Below, one piece after another: positions 1-11,017 of a stretch of DNA of 52,235 bases (position 1 is its first letter; each line of letters starts with the position of its first letter). The notes beneath the pieces were generated by a model, which was not told the DNA's origin, ran no database searches, and was given only the letters and a program-made list of their open reading frames with translations. The position numbers and the translations under genes are program-made. The stretch comes from Chromera velia (lineage: Eukaryota > Sar > Chromeraceae), in contig JAHBMJ010004825.1 in the NCBI GenBank assembly GCA_018398765.1, positions 1 to 52,235 of the forward strand, given 5' to 3'.

Positions 1-3000
1 AGGAATTGAGGTGGCGTGTCTAATCAATTAAGTACCGTCGGATAGGGGGTGACAACGGAAGTCCATCACTGTGGGACTTGTGGGAGGGGGGGCAACAGAA
101 ATAATGGGGGCGCAGTGATGTACAGGTAGACAAGGGTTAAAGTTACCATCACGGTTGAACCCATTCATGCAGCACCTAATGCTACATCTTTCTTAACAAA
201 TGAACGGCTCTGACTTTGTCATTCCCCCCCTTTCTGAAAAAACTAGAACAGAGAAGATCGGGACACATTTCCGCCAAAATAGGAGTCTATATATAGTCTA
301 TATTATACGATAAACTATTGAAAAAGATGTAAAGTGAGATTTTCAAGTTACGCGTTAGTTCAGGCCCCTCCCAAAATTAGAAACACCGTAGAAAACATCC
401 TACAGATTAAATTCTTTAATTATTCTTATTCTAGTTCTTATTTAGTTTCTTTCCCCCCTAAAAAAAAAAAAAAGAAACAAAGTTTAATACATGAATCAGT
501 ATTTTTCTGCGATAATTTGTGGGGGAGCCTGAAAGATAAATCCTAATCCTCCTAGTAATCCTTCTAATCATAATCCTAGGTAGTTTAAATTGAAGTTTAG
601 AACTAAAAAGCCTATGCATATGTAGCTTCAACTTGTAGTTGCATATAATTTATGATATAAAATTTTAAGTTCTAACTCTGTGAACCTAGCCCTGAACTTC
701 AGTGAGTATACAAGAACATCCAATTTTAAGAAGTGAACTAATAGGAGGTGGGCGTTAAAATTTAGGAGTCCTATATTGAATTCTAATTTTTTACGCCTAT
801 AATTCAACGCCAAATTTTCCAGGGTTATGAATGAATGAATGAACGAACGAACGAACGCTACTAGTTATGCTAGACGCCTTATATAGCCTGAGGCAGATGG
901 CGATGGTGCATGATGATGAAGCTGGTTCCGATCCAGACGTACATCTCCTAAAAGAAAGAGGCAAACAAACTGTCTTTCTTGTGACTTCCCACCTGTGACT
1001 TTTGTTTGTCTTGGCTTGCTTGCGTACTTTATGAAACCAGTCAGCAGAAAGACAATGGAGTGGAAACAAAGACAGGAAGGAGCAGCATCAAAGACAAAAA
1101 CCGGTGGACAGAAAGAAAAGATAGACAACATGACATGCAGGCGAACTGTTTTCTTTTTTTTCTGTTGCTTCCTTTCCTTGCTTTCTTCAGTCAGTCAACC
1201 AGAGAGAAATACAGACAGAGTCGGAGCAGTCGGCACACAAACAGACCATCGCAGCGACTGGCAGTCCGGCCTACAGTCATGCACATATACCTGATTGCCA
1301 CACATGTGCCACAAGCATCCATTCGTACATGCATGCAGGGGTCTTTCCCAAGAGACATCTCACCCCCCGCCCCACCACCCGCCAACGCTTCAATACGTGC
1401 GCCTGCGGGAGGGAGGACGGGGGTAAATGCTCCCTCCTTACCGCTCTCTCTTCCTCTGTGCACATACATATCAAACTGAACACGCATGCAGCACAGCCGA
1501 GGGATCCGTTGGTTCTTTCGTTCAGCAGTATCAGACAGAACTTCGATCGATCAGCCATTGCAGCAGCTTCATGGATGGATGGAATTTCAAGACGTCGACC
1601 GACCGATCCGGCCTCTCATCTCCTCTCCTCTCCTCTCATCTATACACCCACTCACTTCCCACTCACTCACCCACTGAATCAATCCCTCGATCGAGCAGCC
1701 AGCATCTCAAGCAGTCAGACGACCTCATGAAAACATGCATGAGCGCTTTCCTCTCGCCAAACAATTGGCAAATGCAGTCGCCGCCTCGCGGTCCCATGCA
1801 CTAACGCAAACAAGATGAATTCAGCGCATGTAGGAGGAACGAGACCGAAAGCAAACATGAGCATACAGGGAGAGACTCGCTTCCTCGGGCAGAGGAACAC
1901 ACACCCGTCCTTCGATCCTGTCGTTTTGCCCCTTCGTGTTCTCGTTTAAGTTGTCATCCTCCCATGCACAAACACATACACACACGCAGGTACGCACGCT
2001 CGCTGACAATCAAGAAATTAATGTTCCGATTCCGACTCCATTCACGATGCCAAATTGGAGAAGGGCAATTTTCTATCTATCTGTGTTTTTGGTTCCGGCA
2101 TGGCGATTTGCATGAACTTTTTTCACACGTGAAAAGGTGGAGACAGGAGACAGACAGACGGGCAAAGAAGCAAAGGAACAAACCAAACAAGAAGCGGCCA
2201 GCAATTAATGAGAAACATTCAGAGTGTACCACCGGAAGAATCGAAGTTGAAAAGAGAGTGAGTGCAAACAAACTGCCGACCGGAAGGCACAAACCGCTCC
2301 GATTCCTTAATTCTCTCTCTTCCCTCACCCAAAAGCATGCATGAGAGAGAGAGAGACCATCAACTAGCTCTCAGAGATGCGGTGGACAAACGAAAAAGAC
2401 GAAATCGGATCGAAGAAAGAAAGAAAGAATCGAATGCTCTCGCTCCTGCGATCGAACCAATTCTTTCCTTCTTTCTTTCTGCTGCATGCCCTCACACTGC
2501 ATGCATGCATGCTTGACACGAAAAAACAAAAACATTTGGATGGAGGGCCTCCTTCCGCACAAGTGACAGAGTCTCTCTCGCTGTATATATATATATGAGT
2601 ATTCGCAAAACGGTTTGCATTCATCTGTTCCGCCATTCACTCACCCACCCATTCCATTCTTTCTTTGGCCCGAATTCCCCCCCTTCCCTTCGATCAGTCC
2701 TGCCCCCCCACCCCCAGTGCCTGCTCAGATGGATGCACGTATCTACTCTCACAAGCCCCTTCCTTGCTTCGGAGCAGACACGCACGTGCAAACAGAACAA
2801 GGATGGATGATCCCGTGAGACGATGGGCTGTCTCCCACAGGAAAATCGTCGGGTTCGAGTCGAGTCAGGCAGGAGGACGCGTGACGCCGTCAGCAGGCCT
2901 GCACATGCACAGGCACTCAGACAGAAGCAAACGTTCGTTCCACGGAAGGAAATTAAGGCGTTGATTCAAGCAAAGGAAAAGAAAAGTCCTTGGAAGGCAA

Positions 3001-3489
3001 TGGAAGCGCACCTCTCTCTCTCACACACACACGAGAAGGAATGGATCCTTCGCCATCATCCATCCATCCAGAAGGAAACATCGCTCGATCCATCAAAAGA
3101 ATCAACCAAGGAAGCGAGAGCAAAACAAAAGAACAAAAGCCTTCCATCGTTTGAATTCCTTCCAATGCCGATAGAAAGAAGTCTTTCTTCCATGCTCTTG
3201 CTTTCCATCTGCTCAATGTGGATGGATCAGATGAATGCGTGCACAGAGAGAGAGGCAGAGAGAGGTCTGTGTCCCCGACTAATCGAACAGAAGAGACGAG
3301 AAGAAAACAGAACAACAATTCCTCCTCATCATCGTCTTCCTAGAGTGTTCCATCGATCATGCCTTCCATCCATCCATGTGTCTGTCTGACTGCCTCTTCC
3401 TTCCCTCCATCTCCTCTCCTCTCCTCTCCTCTCTCTAACGGACTTACCGCCTGTCCTGTTGCATTCTCACCAGTCCGTCAGTCCCGCAG
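1..3489. other. Spacer without recognisable gene
   Basis: No reading frame here has credible protein composition or linked splice sites. The first 820 bases are AT-rich with an A13 run near 461-473. At about 829-858 there is an (AATG)n/(AACG)n microsatellite. From 1000 to 3480 the DNA is rich in short GATG, CATGCATG and CTCTC motifs. The stretch just below 3490 is presumably the 3' untranslated region of the minus-strand gene ending there. Confidence 0.6.
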
Positions 3490-4635
3490 CTAGAGGCTGA
3501 AGGAGTGGGGCCTCCCGTCCTCCCGAGGGGGGGGGCACAGGTCGAGTCGGTACCTCTCGAGGAACATCTGCCTGTAAGCAGCCAGGTCCCTCCTCACCGC
3601 CTCGTCACGACTCCCAAGCCCAGTCGCCATCAGGACCAGACTCCAGAAGGCACACACCTCCGAGTCCATCATGTTCGTGAGTGTGGTCTGGAAGTTGACC
3701 AACATCACAGAGACACGCCCAAAGAGGCCGATCTTCTCAGGCCTGTTGAGCGCGTACAGAAGGGTGGCAATGTAGGCGGCCATAGCGATCACTTCGAGCA
3801 TGCATGAGAAGACCACAGTACCGGGAATGAGGAGGAGCACGCCCAGGAGGCCGGTATACTTCATTCGATACAGAGCCACCGACTCCTGGTGGTGTTCAAT
3901 TTCTTCCAAAATGTGCCAGCAGAAAATCTTGTTGATCAACGGGCATTTGGGACTACTGAAGTAGTCAAAGACAGCCTGCACACCCCCATAGGCGTAGTAG
4001 AAGTTGTTCTCGTTCAGAGCCTGGAATGCCGAAAGGACGTTCGGAAAGTGCGACATGAGAAAGTCGAAGAACACTCTGAACCCCGTCTCCACAGCACGAA
4101 AGTAGCATGCCAGCAGGGGAAACTGGGTGTCGCACTGGGCATAGATCTTCCTGTTGTAGAGACCGTGCACGGCAGAATGCACCATTTCTTGGCTGCGCAG
4201 CACCCACTTCTTCTTGCGGTGAGTGTCCGACTCAGGTGGAGTACTGCACCCGGTCGTTTCATCCTCCTGCAGGGGCCCTTCCCCTTCTCTCGCCCCTGCC
4301 TTTGCCTTCCAATTCCGCCTGTCTGCTTCGGCACTGTAGCATTGTTGAGTGTCAATGATGTCCATGTGCGCGCACTTGATGATGGTGGCTTCATAAGGCA
4401 GCAACCAAAGAGACATGACGATGAGAGTCATGAAGGAGAGGTTTGAGGGTTCGACCGGCTCTTCGTCCGACTCCAGAAGGACGCGCCTCACCTGGCCCTT
4501 CGGGAGGGCAGGCCAGTGAAAGGTCAGGTAGGGCAGCCTGTGCTTGACCTTGAAGAAGAGTAGCCCCACCGCAAGGACAAAGTAGGCGGGGAGGGTCAGG
4601 CCGCCGACGTGCCAGGCAACAAAGAGAAGAAGCAT
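3490..4635 (-). CDS. Predicted metal-dependent hydrolase family protein (PF10118-like), membrane-associated
   Basis: Intronless 381-aa frame from an ATG to TAG. The centre carries two paired motifs typical of the COG3687/PF10118 family, a ferritin-like helical fold thought to bind a di-metal centre. They are SQEMVHSAVH (Q149, E150, H153, H157) and WHILEEIEHH (H241, E244, E245, H248). E82 in LLPYEATIIK could be a further ligand. The order and spacing suit the family. Three hydrophobic stretches are visible at about 1-28, 67-87 and 260-296, so the protein is probably membrane-bound, unlike the usual soluble bacterial members. A polar insert (about 102-143, rich in E, K and G) separates E82 from the QE motif. 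The substrate is unknown for the family as a whole. The start codon is the first ATG in frame. No neighbour suggests a pathway. Confidence 0.8.
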   Translation of the reverse strand: MLLLFVAWHVGGLTLPAYFVLAVGLLFFKVKHRLPYLTFHWPALPKGQVRRVLLESDEEPVEPSNLSFMTLIVMSLWLLPYEATIIKCAHMDIIDTQQCYSAEADRRNWKAKAGAREGEGPLQEDETTGCSTPPESDTHRKKKWVLRSQEMVHSAVHGLYNRKIYAQCDTQFPLLACYFRAVETGFRVFFDFLMSHFPNVLSAFQALNENNFYYAYGGVQAVFDYFSSPKCPLINKIFCWHILEEIEHHQESVALYRMKYTGLLGVLLLIPGTVVFSCMLEVIAMAAYIATLLYALNRPEKIGLFGRVSVMLVNFQTTLTNMMDSEVCAFWSLVLMATGLGSRDEAVRRDLAAYRQMFLERYRLDLCPPPREDGRPHSFSL

Positions 4636-5548
4636 TGCAAGGTGTTGATAAAGTCACTGCAGGGTTTATAAAGTTGTTCTTTGGTCAATACAGTCTCTCT
4701 CCTATGACATTCGATCCTAAAGAATCGAGTGCTGGAGTGGTGACCTGAATGCAAGAAGATCCGTACATAGAGTCTCAGTCTGCCTCTAGATGGGACTGAT
4801 TTGAAGTGAACACAAGTAATGGACTTTTTTGACCGACCCGCTTTCTTCTAGAAACTTCCTTCCACCCATCGAATGCTCGGCAATACAAAGAGTGCATGAC
4901 AATCCGCTGGTGGCAGAGCATACATAGAAGGATCGCACAGGAAAGCAACTCATGGGCTAGCTCATGGGAGACATTGGGAGACAGTCTGATTGGAGATCAT
5001 GCGGAGACGGTCGCATGCATGCATTGGTCCGCCGATTGACGCACGCAGACGCGCGCGCGAGTAGCGAAAAAACGCCTGCTCAATCCTTACAGGTATATAT
5101 TTAGCTATAGGGCACTCACCCAAGCTGTGAGGTTGTGTGTCTCGCCGCGGCTTAATTAAGCTTAAGCGATAAAACGCAGTCTCAAAGAGTTAATTAAAGT
5201 GCGATCATCGTTATATCGCTTAAGACGAGACTCAGAGGGCAGCTCACCTGTGAGGCCCCATGACTCAACAAAAACTCGCATAACACAACATCGCCCGTGT
5301 GGAATTAATTGAAAAAGTGCCCCCCATGCAGGCCGTGTCGGCAGTCCGTGCGAACACGGCTCCACGATCTGTGAGCTGGTCAATGCCCATGGATGCATGC
5401 ATGCACCATCACATCGGCTTCACAGTGTACACAGAGATCGAAGCCTCGCCGACCGATTGAATCCCTTCCTCCGTTTCACACGCCCCTGTACGTCGACGCC
5501 ATGTCTGACACAGAGAGTGACCCCTCCGTTGATTTCGGAGAATAGACC
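4636..5548. other. Divergent intergenic region, no gene seen
   Basis: This lies between the start of the minus-strand hydrolase gene and the start of the plus-strand 12-exon gene, so it should contain both promoters. It has a GC alternating run near 5047-5058, several TTAATTAA/TTAAGC motifs at 5150-5225 and CATGCATG near 5390-5403. I see no clear TATA box and no coding frame. Confidence 0.5.
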
Positions 5549-6655
5549 ATGGAGAGAGAAGATGCAGACGACCAAATTCAGGTCAGACGTTTTCCAGAAA
5601 GGGCGGCGGCATCGCTTCGCTCCTCGTCGGACCCTCAAGCTTTCCTATTTGCGACCAGGCGTCTGTGCACTGTTCCCTCCAGACAGCTCTTGCCTAGTCT
5701 TTCGGATGCTTCTAGCCGCATCCCTTCTTTTCTTCTTCGAAATCATGTGTTGATCAGAGCGAATTTAATTGAACGGCTGGACGGGTGCATTCATATACAT
5801 CCAAATCCGGCCTTCTGAGATCCAAGTGCTCTGTCTGTCTGTAAGTCAGCAGACTCATTTGCAATCCAAGTTTGGGCTCTGGAAAGCGCACACAGAATGG
5901 GAAAATGCAGACTGAGAAGGACTGGTGATGGAAGATGCTTCGAGAGGCACCGATGCCGACATTTGCGGTCCTCTTCATGCATACATGCACGCAATTCAAT
6001 TAAGTGGAGCTGCTGCTTGCATGTGTGTGTGTGTGTGTGTGTGTGTGTTCCGCTACTACTCCCAGACTGATCGTGTGGAAAGTACCATAACGCACCCTAG
6101 ATGTCTTTCCTCTTCCCACATACATACATGTATACATACACACATACATATATACATGCATATATACATACATTCTGCCTGAATGGCTGCAGGCGGATCC
6201 GAGTGTAGGGTCCCGAAGGTACATCATTGAGCACCCCCGCCTGGGACCCGCTTCGAGTCTCCCCGACGTATGGTACAGGTCCGTCCTTGGAAGCTGCGTG
6301 GGGGGGGCTGTTTTCTCTCAGACTGCTCATTGAAGAGGCCTAGCTGCCTCTTGGCGGGGCCTGTGCTCTCTCCACCCCATGCAAAGCTCTTTCAAAAAAC
6401 TGCATGCCGCATTCGTTGGTTGTGATTCTGCTGTTATCAAGTGAGTGAAAGCAAGGGGGCGAGAGGCTGCCGCCACACTAAGTTTTGCATAGCCTTTCGA
6501 CGTGCGAATCAGTCAGTGTCTCTGTTTTGACTTCTGAGAAGAAGAACACTGGAGACATCATAGCACCGACCCGCTTGGTTCGTTGCGGTAGGAACAAGCA
6601 GTCTCGCTGAGAATGGTCGTGTTGATGATGAGAGAATGCATACATACACACACAC

Positions 6656-6721
<66 letters not shown>

Positions 6722-7464
6722 CGCGCACGCGCGCATGCAGAAGCTACACCGGAGCAGGCGGGTACTTCTGTAATGGCTGTTCGATCTTCCACAACTGGCA
6801 GGGAGTGAAGGGCAAAGAGAGGATACACAATGCGCCGGGAATGAATAGCGTCTTTGCGGTATGTCTTGCCCTGCTGCACACAACCATACGCGCAGGCGCG
6901 CACGCGCGTGCGAAAGAGAGAGAGAGAGAGAGACAGACAGTCAGTCAGTCAGTCAGTCAGTCAGTCAGACGGAGAGGGAGGGAGGGAGAGAGAGAGGAGG
7001 GGGGCGGGGGGAAGGAATCTCTTGTCAGAAGAAGGAGTGCCGGCTTTTCTCTCATTCAGCGCTGCCTTCCTTCCTGTTTACATTCTCCCAACCGTCTATC
7101 CCATCATCCGTTCCTGTCCTACCGCTTTCCCTGTTCCACCACCGCCCCACAAGTAAAGCAAGAAATGCTTTGGCGCCTCAATCCAGACAACACGCAGTCC
7201 TCCCCCCTTCCTTGTTAAACAACGAGAACATTCTTAAACAGCTGCAAACATATTCTCGTTGGCGTGTGTTTGTTCCTTCAGTGGTGCCCCTACCCAGACG
7301 ACACCAAGCCCTTCCTCCCGGTCGAAACCATCCCGATTCCCCGCACAGCCAATCCGGGAGACAGCGGGGACGTGGTCAGTCAGTCAGCCAGTCAGTCAGT
7401 CGGTCAGTCAGTCAGTCACTGGCAGTCAGTCAGTCAGTCGGTCAGTCAGTCGGTCAGTCCGTCC

Positions 7465-7495
<31 letters not shown>

Positions 7496-10201
7496 AGCCC
7501 GCCAGCCAGCCAGCCAGCGAGCTATCCATTTGTGCATGTCGCTTCTTCACTCTATGCCTTCCTAGTTGCAGGACCCCACAGTCCTCAAGTTCGTTGCAGA
7601 CTCCCCCCATGACCCCGAGAACTCGGGAGTCCATCTGGAGCCCTCCCACTGGGCTCTGTTCTTCAAGAATGAGTGCAAGGTCAGACAGGGGGCAGACTCA
7701 GAGTTGAAGAGGCAAGAATGCATGCATGTATGGGTGATACGATGAAAACACGTTGACTAATTCACGTAGAGTCGGAGCCTGCATGTCTACTGTCCTTTTC
7801 CAAAGCCTGCCTGCTTAGACTGCCTCCGTGAATGTCAAGTTGCGCATGGAGAGAGACCTTCGAGGATTTCGCAAAGTTCAACAAGTGCATTCTCTTGGGG
7901 TCAGCACTTTCCTTGTATGTCTGTACGTCAAGTATGCACATGTACATGGAGTTTGAGTATAAATATACTATATCGATATATGCGAAATTCTTCTCCCGTC
8001 TACATGCATCTCTCCCTCCCTCCCTGAATTCACGCATGCAGATCCCGGGGGTGTTCATTGAGGTCAACACCGTCCAGCTCCTTGGGCGCTCCTTCCGTCT
8101 CTCCAGGGGAGACGGCGTGAGGGAACTCAGAGTGCCCGCACCTGCGTCTGCATCTGCACCCCCCGGGTGGGTGGGATCATGTAGTTTTCCTCTGCATGTC
8201 GGGGCAATGTATGAAGATCTGTATGCATGTGAGGGTTCTCTGTTGGGATCTGGGGAAGGACGTCGGAAAGAGGGACGGACGATAGATAGAAGAGCGCTGC
8301 GAAAACAAATCACACATTTGGAGTTTTATGCACAGAATGAATGACCCAAAATGAAATCTTTGGATTTCCTGCTCCTCTTTTACAACCTTTTTTCCTCTCT
8401 TCTTTCCTTCTTCCCTGATACTTCTTTTTCCTGATTTTTCTGCCTAGCTGCAGCACAATCCGGTGTGTCCAAGTGGAGGTGTTCATCTGTACGGAGGCCG
8501 GGATTCCCTTCTCGGAGGCCTCCTTCAAGAAGGTGACGGCAGAGGCAAAAGAAAAAAAAGAGAAACTCGTATCTGAGGGGGAACTCATCGAGGAGGCCTG
8601 TAAAAAGGTCAGCGGATGCGCATGCACTTCTGTGGGAGCTTTGTGACTTCTCTCTCATGCAGTTAAAGCTGCATGATTGCACTGAGTGCATTTGTGTTGA
8701 CCTGAACTCAACGTAAATTCAGGAATGATCAAATGAAAGGCAGGAAGAAACTCGACTGCAAAAAATACACGACTGAATGCATAGGCAAAACAGATGTTCA
8801 GTGACGTGCTCTAATTCTTCTTCTTGTGTCAAGCATCATGCTTTTTTTTGTTTCACAACGCCGTCTTCCTTGTCTGATTTTGCACCCAGGTTTTTTATTC
8901 GTCCCTGCTTGGGGTTCGGACATAGAGATTCTCTCAGAAAATAAGACCCAGCATACTTGTGGACATACGTTAAGTCCTTCTGGCTGACCCTTCTGGCTGT
9001 GCAGATTCCGACCTTCACCTTCTACCTCCAGAATGGCGATGCTTTGATTTTCTGTGGAAGCAAGAAAGACCAGAAACAGACCAAGAAGGAAACCGAGGAA
9101 GCTCCTGAGGTTGAAGCAGACTCTGAGAAGACGATGACGGATTCCCTGTGGCAGACTGTCAGTCGAAAAACTAACCAGAAAATTCACTCGATCGATCAGT
9201 TCTCTTTGGTGCTCCTCGCGAGACAGAAGACGGCGCACAAATAGGGAAGAGGAATAAGAGAGAGAGAAAACTAAAGAAGAGAGGGAAGGAAAGGAACAAT
9301 TAAGAAAAGAAACTCGGGGTGAAGGACAGAAAAGGGAGAAAAACCTGCGGTATGTTTTAATACTTGATATACAAAAATCATTTGGGCCTCTGTGCATCTC
9401 GCTTCCCTTTGGTGTGAATCTACCTACATGCATCGTGACGTTTTGATGCATGTCTATCAATGACATCGGTCGCTGCAGGTTCGCTTTGTTGTCCGTGACA
9501 TCTCTGCCTACCCATTTGTGGTTCCCTTCATCAACAAGGCGAGGTGGGTCGGTCGAGCGGTTGGAGAGCAGAAAGAAAGGGGGATCAAGGCTTGATCGAT
9601 GGGATTGATGGGTGGACAGATAGGGATGGATGGATGAATGGACAGATGCATGAGTGAAGGGATGGATGACTAGATGAATGGACGGAGAGACAGACAGCTG
9701 AATGGATCGATCGGCCAATGAAACGACATGCAGATCTATACGCCTACAGAAAACGCTGCACTTACTCTGACCCCGTCAGCCCCCTCTGGCTCTCTCTGTC
9801 TCCCTCCCTCCTTCTTTCTTATTCTTTCAAACTGTCTGACTGGCTGGCTCTTGGCAATTCTTTTGCGTCTCTCCCTTTGTGTACCTGGAACTGTCTGTGC
9901 ACACACGGACGCACACACACCCCTACATGTAAACGCGTATATATGTGTGAATGTGTGTGTGCTGCTGGTCTCTCTGTGTATGTGCGCAGACTGTCATGGA
10001 AATTTTCCTCTTCACAGAGGACGGACAACATTGGAGACTTCGCAAAGAGGTTCGTCTGTCTCTCTGTCTGTCTGCCTGCCTGCCTGCCTTTCTGTTTGTC
10101 TGTCTGTCTGCCTGCCTGCCTGTCTCTCTGTCTGCCTGCCTGCCTGCCTGCCTGCCTGTCTGCCTGTCTGCCTGTCTGCCTGTCTGCCTGTCTGTCTGTC
10201 C

Positions 10202-10235
<34 letters not shown>

Positions 10236-11017
10236 AATGCAGGTTCATTTATTCATGCCGCTCTGATGTCTTTTCGGTTCTTCTGCAAAGAAAGATTGCC
10301 CACCTTTTTTTCTCTTCCACGAGGAGTCTCTGACTGGCTTCATGAATGAGTTGGATGATTGCATGATCAAAAGGTAGTCCCACAGCGCTTCGTAGTTTCC
10401 TGTCAAGCTTTTGCCAGCGCGGCTACATTCTTCGCTCGACATTCACGAACTGCAGGGGATGATCCATGCAGACGTACAGACAAGGGACCATCGCGCTAAC
10501 TGTCCCGCAGCCTTGATGCCCTCTTTTTCCTTTCCATGGACTGAATTTCGGCCTATCCGGAATCACTTCCTTTCTTGAGCATATATCAATTACGAGAATG
10601 CTCTCAATAGTTTAGTTGTGGGCAGTATCCATGTTAGACCATCAGATGGCATCCTGATCATTCGCTTCTTTCTGCCTGCCTGCAGGTACACGGTCTTCCT
10701 CGAGGATACGGACCCCGAGAACGGGCAGAGCATGAGCCTGTCAACGACCATCAAGGACGGTGGAGAGAGGGTTTCCTTCAGTGTGGGGGGCTTCAAGCAG
10801 GGCATGGAGATCGTCTTGGGCAGGTGCGTTCGTCTGCAGTGCGTTGTTTGTGCGTGCATGCACGATTCTCTTGATGTTCGGATGCCTGGAGAATTTCCAG
10901 CATTATAGTTTCCTACCTAGACTCTTCTGCGTGCACGACAATGCGTGTCAGGTTTCTGTGACTGGGGTGGACCAGTGCACAATCTCAGTCATCAGGGTTG
11001 GACGAGAGAAGCAATGA
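5549..11017 (+). CDS. Unrecognised 409-aa protein, 12 exons
   Basis: Exons by hand: 5549-5581, 6193-6278, 6741-6858, 7282-7374, 7572-7679, 8042-8166, 8454-8607, 9005-9157, 9479-9543, 9990-10049, 10686-10823, 10921-11017. All eleven junctions keep frame, sum to 1230 nt and end at TGA. Every intron is GT-AG, and all acceptors but three end in TGCAG. The first exon (MEREDADDQIQ) is the least certain. The protein has a FCNGC (CxxC) motif at residues 49-53, a WCPYPDD segment, a lysine/glutamate-rich stretch in exon 7, and beta-rich segments (VQVEVFICTEAG, IPTFTFYLQNGDALIFCG, VRFVVRDISAYPFVVPF). No signal peptide or membrane span is seen. I do not recognise the family, so no function is offered. 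The consistent phases and protein-like composition make it a real gene rather than chance frames. Confidence 0.75.
6659..6739 (+). repeat. (AT)n(GT)n(GC)n compound microsatellite at a 3' splice site
   Basis: An unbroken run of about 81 alternating purine/pyrimidine bases passes from AT to GT to GC repeats and ends one base before the AG of the intron-2 acceptor of the 12-exon gene (exon 3 begins at 6741). It occupies the place where a polypyrimidine tract would be expected. Confidence 0.9.
7375..7520 (+). repeat. (GTCA)n microsatellite starting at a 5' splice site
   Basis: A GTCA/GTCG/GCCA tetranucleotide array begins exactly at the first base of intron 4 of the 12-exon gene. The donor hexamer GTCAGT, also used by several other introns here, therefore recurs many times downstream. 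Confidence 0.9.
10050..10234 (+). repeat. (CTGT)n/(CTGC)n tetranucleotide array in intron 10
   Basis: A pyrimidine-rich array of CTGT and CTGC units follows the donor of intron 10 in the 12-exon gene and fills its first part. A similar short CTGC run ends the same intron at 10671-10685. Long open frames over this array are low-complexity artefacts. Confidence 0.9.

Noticed and set aside
2823-3389. 188-aa plus-strand open frame
   Set aside because: Composition follows simple CATC/GAAAG sequence, no domain or splice partner, and other frames here are equally open.
9718-10266. Plus-strand frames full of CLSVCLPAC repeats
   Set aside because: Translation of the CTGT/CTGC microsatellite in an intron; only 9990-10049 is taken as exon.
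10921-11017. Alternative last-exon acceptor after GCGTGTCAG near 10951
   Set aside because: It reaches a stop after two codons; the CCTAG acceptor at 10920 keeps a sensible frame to TGA.
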